Assembly (NCBI RefSeq): GCF_010093125.1
Contig: NZ_NMZQ01000021.1
Location: forward strand, 38,988-102,987
Length of the DNA: 64,000 nucleotides
Reading direction: 5' to 3'
From: Veillonella sp. R32
GTDB lineage: Bacteria; Bacillota; Negativicutes; Veillonellales; Veillonellaceae
A model generated the notes under the pieces. The model saw only the letters and a program-made list of their open reading frames with translations, was not told the origin of the DNA and did no database searches. The translations under genes and the position numbers were made by a program. How positions within the stretch are numbered: the first letter of the stretch is position 1; every line of letters begins with the position of its first letter. This document shows positions 55,540 to 64,000 of the stretch, in pieces.

Positions 55540-56256
55540 TTAGTGTACTATAGATTTAATTATATGTCCATTAACCCCGTCAATAATTAATTCATAGGTT
55601 AAACCAGAGCGGGTAGCTCTGATTTGATAGAACGGATGCTTCTGAAATTCCTGCGGCGGTGTACGGCTAAAATCATTGGCTGGCACCGTTTTATTAGCCT
55701 CATTAGTAGGGCTAGTTTGTTTGCCTGTTTCACCATTAGGCACTGGATCCATTAGTGGTGGATTAGTGGCGGATGCTTTATGAGCCATATCATTTTTAGC
55801 AGGCACCTTTAATGGTGGTAAGGAGGCTACATTGCCATCTTCTTCATCAGGAATTACCATTTTTTCAGGCCCGTTAGGAGCATGTTGATTGTCCGCATCA
55901 GCAGGACGGTTTTTGCGTAACTGCGGTGGTGCTGGTAAATCATCAAAGCTAATGAGGGAAATCTCCTTAAAGGTTAGTTCACTCAAAGGTACGCCCGTGT
56001 TGATAGAGGTGAGTTCTTTGATGCGGTCCTCACCAAGTAAGGTTAAATTATTAGCCAGTGCTTGGGCTTTAACCATTTCGGTGCGCGCCGCAATGACTTT
56101 GGCGTGTTCTTCGGCTTTGATATAATCGTGAATCCCATATACTAAAGCTCCAACGATACAGATTGCAATAAAGAGTGAAAGGATACGACGTAAACGTCGC
56201 GTTGGCGGTTCTGTATCATTCGTTTCAACGGAAACGGGTTGTAATAAATGTTTCAT
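55540..56256 (-). CDS. membrane-anchored PepSY-domain protein
   Basis: A 238-aa protein with one N-terminal membrane segment (RILSLFIAICIVGALVYGI, about residues 25-43) and a periplasmic remainder. A first partial PepSY-like unit lies near 50-105. A Pro/Asn/Lys-rich low-complexity linker (about 110-195) follows. A C-terminal PepSY domain has FYQIRATRSGLTYELIIDG and a closing GHIIKS. PepSY domains often inhibit proteases or sense envelope state. Its start overlaps the sensor kinase stop by 4 bases, so it belongs to that operon and may act in the same signal pathway. Confidence 0.75.
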   Translation of the reverse strand: MKHLLQPVSVETNDTEPPTRRLRRILSLFIAICIVGALVYGIHDYIKAEEHAKVIAARTEMVKAQALANNLTLLGEDRIKELTSINTGVPLSELTFKEISLISFDDLPAPPQLRKNRPADADNQHAPNGPEKMVIPDEEDGNVASLPPLKVPAKNDMAHKASATNPPLMDPVPNGETGKQTSPTNEANKTVPANDFSRTPPQEFQKHPFYQIRATRSGLTYELIIDGVNGHIIKSIVH

Positions 56257-57713
56257 GGTAAATCCTTTCCAGAGGCCTCAACGGTCGTTGTAGGAAATTC
56301 CAAAATAAAGCTCGTTGACACATGAGGTTCACTTGTTGCATAGGCTTTGGCATGATGTAACTTTATGATGTTTTGTACAAAATAAAGTCCTAAGCCAAGT
56401 CCTTGATTGGCCTTTTTAGTGCGGGCCTGGTCAACTTGATATAAACGATCCCAAATTTTAGCTAAGTCTTCCTGACTAATGCCAGCCCCATTATCGCTTA
56501 CGGTAATGCGAATGGCTTCATCAACTTTGGCTAATTGGATGGTAATCGTATCTTTGGTAAACTTAATGGCATTGTCCACTAAATTACCTACAGCACGTTT
56601 CAAAAATGGAAGATTACCGGTTATGGATAGATTTGGTTCTAGCGTAGCTTGTAAGGTAATTTGTTTCTCCTTACAAATACGCTGATAGCTATCTACCACT
56701 TCTTGCATCATATGGCTTAAATCAAGCGGATCTTTTTTGATATTGGCCATATTATCAAGCCGGGCAATATCGAGTAATTGAGTGACCATGGCGGTCATGA
56801 AACGGCTTTGTTGAAAAATATGTTCAAAGCTTTCTTTCGCTTCGTCAATATTATCGATATAGGCACGACCATAATCGCTTTCCGCTTGGATAACGGCAAT
56901 TGGGGTACGTAATTCGTGAGATACATCAGAACTGAATTGCTTTTCACGAAGTGACGAATTTTCTAGACTATCTAGCATGCTATTAAAGGTTTGGGATAAC
57001 GAAGAAATTTCGTCATGACTATCAACTAGTTGTTCTATACGTTGTGATAAGTCGCGCTTTTGACCGATAGTAGCAGCCGTTTGGGTCATATTACGAATAG
57101 GCCGTAACCCTCGTTTTATAATCCAATAACCACCACTGGTACCAATGACGAGGAAAATGACGCCCCCTAAGATTAAGGACCATAACATAATGTTGGCAGC
57201 TCGGCTAGCTGTAGTAGCTGGTAGCACACCACGGACCCAGCCATGGAAAGCTGGATCAGCTACGGGCGCATCATAGTAATAGAAGGTAGAATTTTTTACC
57301 GTTATCTCTGTGATATGATGGGGCGAAAGCATACTTTCTGGTGGGAAACCATCAGGAATGGCCCCTTTAATAGCTACCCCATTATCCATGTACAGCACAG
57401 TAAAAACACCTTCTTGGAAGGGGCGAAAACGAGTTAAATTATCGGCTGTATTAATGACCCGTGATTGTAAGGTACTGCGCATTTCAGAGTCTTCCCATAA
57501 TTGTGTGAATTGCAAAATGAAAACAGACAGCATGAGTAGCATGAGCAATAGGAAAATTGAGTACCAACCAGTAATTTTTAAGGTAATGGGTAAACGGTTA
57601 AAGGGATTGCTCCAATGTCCATTTTCATTGCGTGCAAAGAGGGAACGAAACCACTGCAAACAGTGGCTTAGATTCTGTAGTTTGGGTGATTTATTCTTCC
57701 ACTTTAAATACAT
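56253..57713 (-). CDS. membrane sensor histidine kinase
   Basis: A 486-aa kinase. Membrane segments near residues 40-60 and 175-195 flank a periplasmic sensor domain. HAMP follows, then HisKA with the phosphorylated His in SSDVSHELRTPIAV, and the ATPase with N box FLKRAVGNLVDNAIKFT, G1 VSDNGAGIS and G2 GLGLGLYFV. I choose ATG 57713 with GAGGTG 6 bases before it; GTG and TTG codons just upstream are in frame. The start lies inside the end of the response regulator gene, so translation is coupled. The signal is unknown. Confidence 0.9.
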   Translation of the reverse strand: MYLKWKNKSPKLQNLSHCLQWFRSLFARNENGHWSNPFNRLPITLKITGWYSIFLLLMLLMLSVFILQFTQLWEDSEMRSTLQSRVINTADNLTRFRPFQEGVFTVLYMDNGVAIKGAIPDGFPPESMLSPHHITEITVKNSTFYYYDAPVADPAFHGWVRGVLPATTASRAANIMLWSLILGGVIFLVIGTSGGYWIIKRGLRPIRNMTQTAATIGQKRDLSQRIEQLVDSHDEISSLSQTFNSMLDSLENSSLREKQFSSDVSHELRTPIAVIQAESDYGRAYIDNIDEAKESFEHIFQQSRFMTAMVTQLLDIARLDNMANIKKDPLDLSHMMQEVVDSYQRICKEKQITLQATLEPNLSITGNLPFLKRAVGNLVDNAIKFTKDTITIQLAKVDEAIRITVSDNGAGISQEDLAKIWDRLYQVDQARTKKANQGLGLGLYFVQNIIKLHHAKAYATSEPHVSTSFILEFPTTTVEASGKDLP

Positions 57714-58365
57714 AGCCAACACCTCGTACGGTATGAATTAGTTTTGCTTCGTCGGCTACATCAAGTTTCTTACGTAAATCCTTAATATATACATCTATTA
57801 GATTAGAATAACTTTCATAGTCGTATTCCCAAACGTGATCAAGAATCTGTTGACGGGATAATACGATGTTTACATTGCTAGCTAAATAATACAATAAGTC
57901 GAATTCTTTGGCTGTTAATACCAATTCATGGCCATGTAAGGTCGCTGTACGACTTTGGCTGTTGATTGTTAATGGGCCGGCTTCGAGGTCATTGTGGGCA
58001 TGATTATAACTACGACGAGATAAGGCGTAGATACGAGCGATTAATTCTTCAAATTCAAAAGGCTTTACTAAATAGTCATCGCCACCGTGATTAAGGCCTT
58101 TAACTTTGTCTTGAAGAGCATCTTTCGCAGTTAAGAATAAAACGGGTGTTTTATTGCCTTCTTGACGTAAATGTTGTACTACGGTAAAACCGTCCATTTT
58201 AGGAATCATTACGTCCATAACAACTACGTCGTAACTAGAGGTATTAATGTGGTCTAGCGCTGTTTCACCATCAAAACAGCAATCCACTGTCATGGATTCC
58301 ACACGGAGACGCTTAGCAATAATATTATTTAACATTTCTTCGTCTTCAACTAGTAAAACTTTCAT
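57691..58365 (-). CDS. OmpR/PhoB-type response regulator
   Basis: A 224-aa regulator. The receiver has acidic residues in LLVEDEEML, the phospho-accepting Asp in VVMDVMIPKMDG (about residue 51), Thr in VLFLTAKD and Lys in YLVKPFE. The C-terminal winged helix (about 125-222) has LTAKEFDLLYYLASN and a GVGYVFK end. The partner is the kinase downstream. It is the first gene of a minus-strand operon of regulator, kinase and PepSY protein. Confidence 0.93.
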   Translation of the reverse strand: MKVLLVEDEEMLNNIIAKRLRVESMTVDCCFDGETALDHINTSSYDVVVMDVMIPKMDGFTVVQHLRQEGNKTPVLFLTAKDALQDKVKGLNHGGDDYLVKPFEFEELIARIYALSRRSYNHAHNDLEAGPLTINSQSRTATLHGHELVLTAKEFDLLYYLASNVNIVLSRQQILDHVWEYDYESYSNLIDVYIKDLRKKLDVADEAKLIHTVRGVGYVFKVEE

Positions 58366-58959
58366 ACGATCACTCCTGTCTTACAGAAATAAGCCTGTTT
58401 CACACCCGCTTAGGGAAAGTAACAGACTATATCAAACTACAAATATATTGGATGCTCTTCGTAATTAATTATAACAATTAATTAATAGCAATTTTATGCG
58501 CTCAGTATAACGTAAGGGAATGAACACCTTATGAAGAGATATCCTTTATGCATTAAATTTATGATAACTTAATTGTGCACCTTTGTGTTTTATGCATAGA
58601 TTGGACGTTTTTTGGACGTTTGACAAAAATCATAAAAAAAACTGTGATAATGATTTTCGATTAGCTATTCCTTTTTTCTATTTTGAAATATAAAAGAATG
58701 GAATACTTGTAAAATGAATGTTGATTTACTGGGAAATGACAGTTGTTCATGGTTTAATTCTACCCTAAACTGAGGGGATTTAACTAATTGATATAAATTA
58801 TCATTTATTAGGGTTGTTTTCAAGTATGAGTAATTGAGTTTGGACAAAAACCTTCAAAAACCGCTATAATTAAGTAACAAGCTATAGGATTGGTATGCAT
58901 TAGGTATTGCATACCGTTAATAAGACTGTAGGAAGTAGGTACAAGTTTAGGAGGTTATT
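58366..58959. other. 594-base divergent intergenic region
   Basis: Between the response regulator (minus) and the fumarate reductase operon (plus). It is AT-rich and no gene is recognised. It contains the likely reductase promoter (58840-58870) and an imperfect inverted repeat around TGGTATGCATTAGGTATTGCATACC (58892-58915). Confidence 0.5.
58840..58870 (+). promoter_or_regulatory. probable promoter of the fumarate reductase operon
   Basis: TTGGAC (58840-58845) and TATAAT (58865-58870), 19 bases apart (18 if TGGACA is used). About 90 bases of leader precede the first ATG. Confidence 0.5.
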
Positions 58960-60678
58960 ATGGAACAGTTTGATGTTCTAGTAATAGGCAGCGGCGGAGC
59001 TGGCCAACGAGCAGCTTTAGAAGCAGCTCATCAAGAAGGTTTGCGCGTTGCTCTTATTACCAAAATTTTCCCTAGTCGTTCTGCAACGGCTATGGCTCAG
59101 GGCGGTATTAATGGCGTATTAAACAATGTAGCAAAAGAAGACACTATTGAAGATCATATCTTCGATACCGTTAAAGGTAGTGACTATCTTGCTGACCAGG
59201 ATGCTGTTGAATTCTTTATCAACCGTTGTCCTGAATTAATCAAAGAACTTGATTATTTTGGTGTACCATTCTCCCGTACAAGTGAAAACAAAATTGCACA
59301 ACGTAACTTCGGTGGTCAAGCATATCCTCGTACATGCTATAGTGCCGATAAAACAGGTCATGTAATTTTGCATACTTTGTATGAACAATGCTTAAAGGAA
59401 AATGTACATTTCCTTCAAGATTGGTACTTATTAGACATCGTAAAAACTGACGACGGCGCCGTAGGTGGCGTTGTTGCTTGGAACATGAAAGAAGGCCGTG
59501 TAGAAAAAATCGCTACTACTGCATTAGTAATCGCTACTGGCGGTGCTGGCCGTATGTACTGGACACGTACTTCTAACCCTTACCTCTCCACTGGTGACGG
59601 CATGGCAGCATGCTTCCGCGCTGGTGTAGCTTTGAAAGACCCTGAAATGGTTCAGTTCCATCCAACTGGTCTTGGTAAGAGCGGTATCTTAATGTCCGAA
59701 GCAGTTCGTGGTGAAGGTGGTTACCTCTTAAATAATAAAGGGGAACGTTTTATGAAGGACTATGCGCCTAGTAAAATGGAATTAGCACCTCGTGACGTTG
59801 TTGCTAAAGCAATCGAAACTGAAATCGCTGAAGGTCGTGGCTTCGGTACTGGTCTTGATGCGTATGTAGTAGCTGATGTTCGTCACTTACCAAAAGAAGT
59901 TATTCTTGAAAAACTTCATGGTATCCGTGACTTGGCTATCACTTTCGAACATGCTGACCCATTAGTTCAACCAATCCCAATTCGTCCAACTTGTCACTAT
60001 TCCATGGGCGGTATTGATGTAAACGATTATAAAACTTGCGGTACTTGCGTACCAGGTTTATTCGCTGCTGGCGAAGCTGCTTGCGTATCCATTCACGGTG
60101 CTAACCGTCTTGGTGGTAACTCCTTAGCAGACGCTGTTGTATTCGGTAAAGTAGCTGGTGAAGGCGCTGTAGACTATGTTAAAAACAACGCAGCTAAAGA
60201 TGCTACTAAAGCTCTTAATGATGCAGCTAATAGCTGGGAACAGAAATTCCGCGAAGTAACTGGTCGTACAACAGGTCGTCCTATTGCTGAAATTCGTGAT
60301 GAAATGGCTCTTTCCATGTGGAATAACGTAGGTATTTTCCGCGAAGAAAAGAAAATGGAATTAGAATTAGAAACTTTGAATCGTTTGATTGAAGAATATA
60401 AAACTTGCTACGTTGGAGATACTAACCGTACGTTCAATATGGCTTTCGTAAACTACATTGAAGTAGGTAGCTTGTTGACAGTTGCTAAAGCTGTTACCTT
60501 AGGCGCTCTTCGTCGTAAAGAAAGTCGTGGTAGTCACCTTCGTGAAGACTTCGCGAAACGTGATGATGCTAACTTCTTAAATCACACTATTATCAAACTT
60601 AAAGAAGATGGCGAATACGAAGTGGGGCAGAGTGAAGTTGTAATCACTCGCTTCGAACCAAAAGAAAGGACGTACTAA
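58960..60678 (+). CDS. fumarate reductase/succinate dehydrogenase flavoprotein subunit (type E)
   Basis: A 572-aa FAD subunit interconverting fumarate and succinate. FAD binding is by VIGSGGAGQRAALEA at the start. The active-site segments are HPTGLGKSGILMSEAVRGEGG (first part), CHYSMGGI and HGANRLGGNSL. The usual covalent flavin His (in RSHTxAAQGG) is Ala here (RSATAMAQGG), so FAD may be bound non-covalently. There is no Tat signal. The iron-sulfur and CCG-domain subunits follow at once. In Veillonella-like fermenters the complex likely reduces fumarate as a terminal step. Confidence 0.9.
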   Translation: MEQFDVLVIGSGGAGQRAALEAAHQEGLRVALITKIFPSRSATAMAQGGINGVLNNVAKEDTIEDHIFDTVKGSDYLADQDAVEFFINRCPELIKELDYFGVPFSRTSENKIAQRNFGGQAYPRTCYSADKTGHVILHTLYEQCLKENVHFLQDWYLLDIVKTDDGAVGGVVAWNMKEGRVEKIATTALVIATGGAGRMYWTRTSNPYLSTGDGMAACFRAGVALKDPEMVQFHPTGLGKSGILMSEAVRGEGGYLLNNKGERFMKDYAPSKMELAPRDVVAKAIETEIAEGRGFGTGLDAYVVADVRHLPKEVILEKLHGIRDLAITFEHADPLVQPIPIRPTCHYSMGGIDVNDYKTCGTCVPGLFAAGEAACVSIHGANRLGGNSLADAVVFGKVAGEGAVDYVKNNAAKDATKALNDAANSWEQKFREVTGRTTGRPIAEIRDEMALSMWNNVGIFREEKKMELELETLNRLIEEYKTCYVGDTNRTFNMAFVNYIEVGSLLTVAKAVTLGALRRKESRGSHLREDFAKRDDANFLNHTIIKLKEDGEYEVGQSEVVITRFEPKERTY

Positions 60679-60679
60679 G

Positions 60680-61636
60680 ATGAGACAGATTACTTATAAT
60701 ATCCATCGTTATAATGAAGGTCGCTCCTATGTACAGACCTATTCCTTTGACTATGAACCAGATCGTACAATCCTTTGGGGCCTTCAAAAAATTAAAGATA
60801 CTATCGATCCAACCTTAACATTCATCGCTGCTTGCCGTAGTGCTGTTTGTGGTGCTTGCTCCATCAAAGTTAATGGTCAAGCTATGCTTGGTTGTGAAAG
60901 TAAAATCGACGATATTACAGAACGTTTTGGTAGCGATACTATTGAAATCGCACCAATCGGTAACTTCGACGTAATCCGTGACCTTGCTGTTGACTGGGAA
61001 GCTAAAGTTAACCGTCTTAAAACAGTGGCTCCATGGATTTTCATGAAACCTGAATTCAATCGTGATATGGGTTCTCGTCAGACTCCAGAAGATTTCAAAA
61101 AATTTGTTACTAACACAGAATGTATCCTTTGTGGTTGCTGTGCTTCTGAATGTAACAAATTGTCTGCAAATCGTGAAGACTTCTTGGATCCATATGTTTA
61201 CACAAAAGCAAATCGTTTTGTTCAAGATTCCCGTGATGCAGCTCCAATGGCTCACGTTAATCCTGCTTTTGAAAATGGTCTTTGGAAATGCGTTCATTGC
61301 ATGAACTGTATCTCCCGTTGTCCAAAACATTTAAAACCAGCTAAAGATATTTCTGAACTTCGTGCTGTAGCTACTAAAGCTGGCTTAAGCAATAAAGGTA
61401 CTCGACATGCTCTTGCATTCCGCGATGATCTTATCAAAACTGGCCGCTTAAACGAAGTAACAATGAGTCTTAAAACAGATGGTCTTGTAGATTCCGCTAA
61501 ACAAGGTCTCTACGCTATGCGTCTCTGGGCACATGGTAAGATTAATCCTCTTGAACTTGTAGTTCCACATAAACCTGTTCAAGGTATTAAGGATGTGCGC
61601 ACCATTGTTAAAGCAGCAGAGGAGGCAGAAAGATAA
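60680..61636 (+). CDS. fumarate reductase/succinate dehydrogenase iron-sulfur subunit
   Basis: A 318-aa electron-transfer subunit. The N-terminal 2Fe-2S ferredoxin domain has the cysteines in CRSAVCGACSIKV and a later LGC. The C-terminal domain has CILCGCCASECN and CVHCMNCISRCPKH for the 4Fe-4S and 3Fe-4S or second 4Fe-4S clusters. The 80-residue tail after the last cluster is longer than in classic FrdB, as in type E complexes. It starts 2 bases after the flavoprotein stop; its own stop overlaps the next ATG. Confidence 0.92.
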   Translation: MRQITYNIHRYNEGRSYVQTYSFDYEPDRTILWGLQKIKDTIDPTLTFIAACRSAVCGACSIKVNGQAMLGCESKIDDITERFGSDTIEIAPIGNFDVIRDLAVDWEAKVNRLKTVAPWIFMKPEFNRDMGSRQTPEDFKKFVTNTECILCGCCASECNKLSANREDFLDPYVYTKANRFVQDSRDAAPMAHVNPAFENGLWKCVHCMNCISRCPKHLKPAKDISELRAVATKAGLSNKGTRHALAFRDDLIKTGRLNEVTMSLKTDGLVDSAKQGLYAMRLWAHGKINPLELVVPHKPVQGIKDVRTIVKAAEEAER

Positions 61637-62514
61637 TGAAATACGCATTTTTCCCTGGTTGTGTACTTGAAGGTGCCGCCAAAGAAGATTTTATCGCCAC
61701 TGTTGCGGTTGCTAAAAAATTAGGCATTCAAATTGAAGAATTAGAAGGTTGGACTTGCTGTGGTGCATCCCATGTTCAAGATATCGACCCATTAGGCGTT
61801 CTTGCTACGAATGCTCGTAATATTGCTTTAGCTGAAGCACAAGGCGTTCAGTTAATGACAGTTTGTAACACTTGTACGTTGATGCTTCGTGAAGCTAAAA
61901 ACGAACTTGATCGTGACGAAACTCAACGCGCTCGCGTTAACAATATTTTAGGTCAAGCTGGCTTAAAATATAAAGGTACTAGCGATGTAACTCATTTCTT
62001 ATGGGTATTAATTCGCGACTATGGTTTGAACAACCTTAAAGCTAAAGTTGTTAAACCTTTAAGCGGTCTTCGCGTAGCTGAATATTATGGTTGTCATCTT
62101 CTTCGCCCAGCTGAAGAAACTGGTTTTGAAGACTTCCAGATTCCAACTAGCTTGGCTGATGTAATCAAAGCTATTGGCGCTACTCCAATCGATTTTTCTC
62201 GTAAACTTGATTGCTGTGGTTTCCATGCTGTATATCCAGCTCATGATTCCGTAATGAAAATGACTGGTTCTATCAATGCTGATGCCGCTAAAGAAGGGGC
62301 TGACTGTGTAGTAACACCTTGCCCACTTTGCCAAATGCAGCTTGATATGTTCCAAAAAGAAGCAAAACAATATGTTGCAAACGACAAAGATATGCCTATC
62401 ATTCATATGAGCCAATTAATCGGCTTAGCATTAGGCATTAGCCCTGCTGAACTTGGCATGACTAAACGTCATATGACTAGCACAGCTGCTTTGAACCGTT
62501 TTGTAGGTGCATAA
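61636..62514 (+). CDS. CCG-domain (HdrB-like) subunit of type E fumarate reductase
   Basis: A 292-aa protein with two cysteine-rich CCG domains. The first has FPGCVLEG, then WTCCGASH, and the second YYGCHLLRP, LDCCGFH and a late CPLCQMQ. This is the SdhE/MfrE/TfrB-like anchor related to heterodisulfide reductase subunit B, replacing the heme membrane anchor of other complexes. It probably passes electrons from a quinol or thiol donor. It overlaps the preceding gene by one base and is followed by a terminator. Confidence 0.9.
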   Translation: MKYAFFPGCVLEGAAKEDFIATVAVAKKLGIQIEELEGWTCCGASHVQDIDPLGVLATNARNIALAEAQGVQLMTVCNTCTLMLREAKNELDRDETQRARVNNILGQAGLKYKGTSDVTHFLWVLIRDYGLNNLKAKVVKPLSGLRVAEYYGCHLLRPAEETGFEDFQIPTSLADVIKAIGATPIDFSRKLDCCGFHAVYPAHDSVMKMTGSINADAAKEGADCVVTPCPLCQMQLDMFQKEAKQYVANDKDMPIIHMSQLIGLALGISPAELGMTKRHMTSTAALNRFVGA

Positions 62515-62565
62515 TTGCATAAGTTTAGGTAATACAGGCCTTCATTAGATAGCTTGTACCTATAG

Positions 62566-62604
62566 AAAACCCCTGCTCATCGTTGGTGAGCAGGGGTTTT
62601 GTTA
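62566..62604 (+). terminator. terminator of the fumarate reductase operon
   Basis: A perfect 14-bp stem AAAACCCCTGCTCA / TGAGCAGGGGTTTT with a 7-base loop and a T run. Confidence 0.92.
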
Positions 62605-62607
62605 TAT

Positions 62608-62645
62608 TCTAAAAGCCTAAGTCTTCGTTGATGATGATAATTTCC
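62608..62645 (-). other. possible gene 3' end cut by the insertion sequence
   Basis: Read on the minus strand this short stretch gives P-E-I-I-I-I-N-E-D-L-G-F then TAG, ending at 62608. It could be the last codons of a gene interrupted by the insertion sequence. It is too short to be sure. Confidence 0.25.
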
Positions 62646-62672
62646 GGGTTATAGGACAAAACGTGTTGGTTT

Positions 62673-63791
62673 TTAATCCCAATAAGTAGGAAACTCTGTG
62701 CTCCGATGAAGTTCATTCCATGCAAGCCCATCTCCCCATTGAGGAATAGAATAATCTACTTTCTCCCTTTCGTTAAATCGTTGGTAGATCAGAGAAATAG
62801 ATTCATCTGTCGGCATAACTTTTAATATTTCAGATATAGAAAGCGGTCTAGGTGAGTGCATATAGCACCACCAATAGACCGCTTTTAATCGTCTCTCGAG
62901 AGATAATCCTCTATGTGCTCTTAACATATCTCTTAATTGTGCATTCACCCCACCTTCTATACGGTTATTAGTATTAGGCACTGAAATATCTGCTATCTCA
63001 ATAAATGTAAATAAGGTATGCTGTTTAACAAGCTTTAATAAGGAGTTCTCAGCTTTTAACAAACGCTCATGAGTAGCACGTTTATTACCATATTCATCTG
63101 TAGTCATTTCTTGCAGAAATGTGTTATAGAGGATCCGCCAATTTCTTAATTCATTTATCCATGCACAGGCAGCTTCAGGTGTTTTTACTTTAAATAAATT
63201 ACGTGCGATCGATAATAAATCTCTCCCTGCCATTGTCTTAGGGGCATTTGTTATATATCTTCTAACTTGGCAAAAAGCATGAAATAAACATCTCTGATGG
63301 CTTGCCAAAGGCCATACATACTTAAGTGCTTTAGTAAACCCTGTACCACCATCAGATATAACTACTTTGGGTTCAGCAATTCGTTTCATTAAGTTACTCC
63401 AAGCCCTAAAGTTCTCAGTTCTACACACATACCAGCCTAATACATGTGTATTATCGCAACAAATCAAAACGCATAGATTCCTTGAAAGGTAAATACCATC
63501 AACGTATACAACATCTCTAGACACATCAATCTTTGGCGGAAGTGGCCAAAGGTTCCAAAATCGCTTTGTCGTTCGTCTAAACGTACGCCCTTGACCTGGC
63601 ATATCTTTTTGAGTTTTTTTACTGAATAACCAATTTAAAAAACTTTGAAATATCTTTGTAGCATCATTATAAACATTAGTAAAAGAAAGATGGCAGACTT
63701 TACAAAACCATCTCTGTACACCAGCTCTTGTTTTTCCATACTTCATAACTTTCCGACTGCAGGTTGGACATTTTACGCTTTTCATGGACAA
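62673..63791 (-). CDS. IS256-family (IS1249-like) transposase
   Basis: A 372-aa transposase. The N-terminal zinc ribbon CPTCSRKVMKYGKT and WFCKVC is typical of the IS1249 subgroup. The catalytic DDE set appears as Asp in VYVDGIYL, Asp in VISDGGTGF, and Glu in NNRIEGGVNAQ; the MULE/IS256 signature C-x2-H is seen as QRCLFHAF. It looks intact, so the element may be mobile. A GGAGG site precedes the ATG. Confidence 0.9.
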   Translation of the reverse strand: MSMKSVKCPTCSRKVMKYGKTRAGVQRWFCKVCHLSFTNVYNDATKIFQSFLNWLFSKKTQKDMPGQGRTFRRTTKRFWNLWPLPPKIDVSRDVVYVDGIYLSRNLCVLICCDNTHVLGWYVCRTENFRAWSNLMKRIAEPKVVISDGGTGFTKALKYVWPLASHQRCLFHAFCQVRRYITNAPKTMAGRDLLSIARNLFKVKTPEAACAWINELRNWRILYNTFLQEMTTDEYGNKRATHERLLKAENSLLKLVKQHTLFTFIEIADISVPNTNNRIEGGVNAQLRDMLRAHRGLSLERRLKAVYWWCYMHSPRPLSISEILKVMPTDESISLIYQRFNEREKVDYSIPQWGDGLAWNELHRSTEFPTYWD

Positions 63792-63868
63792 TCCTCCTAA
63801 AAAATTTATTCTTAGGAATATAAAAACCTATTTATCTTAGAAATTGCAAGACTTTATCCATGTTTTTA

Positions 63869-63888
63869 CCAACACATTTTGTCCAACC
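63869..63888. repeat. internal degenerate copy of the IS end repeat
   Basis: CCAACACATTTTGTCC (one mismatch in 16 to the outer end) lies 89 bases inside the right end. It may be an extra transposase-binding site or a relic of an earlier end. Confidence 0.65.
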
Positions 63889-64000
63889 TTTAAATATTAT
63901 GTGTAAATTTAAAACAGCTATAACACCAGATAATTACTGATATTATAGCTGTTTTTGCCAACACGTTTTGTCCTATAACCCTATATTTATATAAGAGAAA

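Larger units (their letters stand above)
62646..63981 (-). mobile_element. IS256-family (IS1249-like) insertion sequence
   Basis: 1,336 bases bounded by perfect 24-bp inverted repeats (62646-62669 and 63958-63981; each contains GGACAAAACGTGTTGG). One transposase gene on the minus strand. No 8-9 bp target duplication is visible beside the repeats as defined. A further degenerate copy of the end repeat lies inside, at 63869-63888. Confidence 0.85.

Overview
The window looks like a chromosome segment of a diderm Firmicute of the Negativicutes, most likely Veillonella. The base composition is moderately AT-rich and ribosome binding sites are strong AGGAGG types, with occasional TTG and GTG starts. 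Yet the window also encodes an outer-membrane YadA-type trimeric adhesin, and it carries a type E fumarate reductase (flavoprotein, iron-sulfur and CCG-domain subunits). The genus call is inference from gene content, not from a marker gene.

Region by region. 0.1-3.5 kb: ilvB-ilvN-ilvC, branched-chain amino acid synthesis. 3.6-9.9 kb: housekeeping genes (DUF1653, HAD phosphatase, lipoprotein cyclophilin, GIY-YIG protein, DUF1934-argS, pyrG). 9.9-13.5 kb: a GntR/RCK_C regulator resembling the c-di-AMP sensor BusR, then a two-gene osmolyte ABC importer whose promoter is straddled by a 10-bp inverted repeat. 13.7-19.3 kb: ahpC, arsR, dinB, a larA-family gene and a Lys/Ala-rich protein with a candidate -1 frameshift site at its end. 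19.6-23.7 kb: LysR regulator divergent from cidA/lrgB, a TauE-type exporter and a small secreted protein. 24.0-24.5 kb: a type I-C-like CRISPR array with no cas genes nearby. 24.9-28.7 kb: a heterodimeric ABC exporter, one half frameshifted, both halves with repeat-expanded linkers. 28.8-33.2 kb: a secreted beta-helix-like protein and the trimeric adhesin, the latter behind a poly-G tract in its likely promoter.

33.9-39.2 kb: a 5.2-kb integrative element inserted in the 3' end of tRNA-Ser(UGA). It has an imperfect 17-bp att duplication, a tyrosine integrase, a repressor, divergent promoters around a palindrome, four small genes including a replication-like protein, and about 1.3 kb of repeat-rich non-coding DNA that may be its origin. 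Immediately after it (39.2-44 kb) lie 11-bp tandem repeats, a PemK/MazF-like toxin, a decapitated CI-like repressor and a Sau3AI-like GATC restriction-modification pair. This suggests layered insertions behind one tRNA.

44.1-52.6 kb: an orphan PTS EIIC, an unassigned small RNA with its own promoter and terminator, an NCS2 purine permease, an Rrf2 regulator, then a possible peroxide/efflux group (OhrR-like MarR, MFS, MsrAB) and an aldehyde dehydrogenase. 52.8-58.4 kb (minus strand): queE, queD, dapL, a second structured RNA, a PepSY protein and a two-component system. 59.0-62.5 kb: the fumarate reductase operon, whose flavoprotein has Ala where the flavin-linking His usually sits. 62.6-64.0 kb: an IS256-type (IS1249-like) insertion sequence with 24-bp perfect inverted ends.
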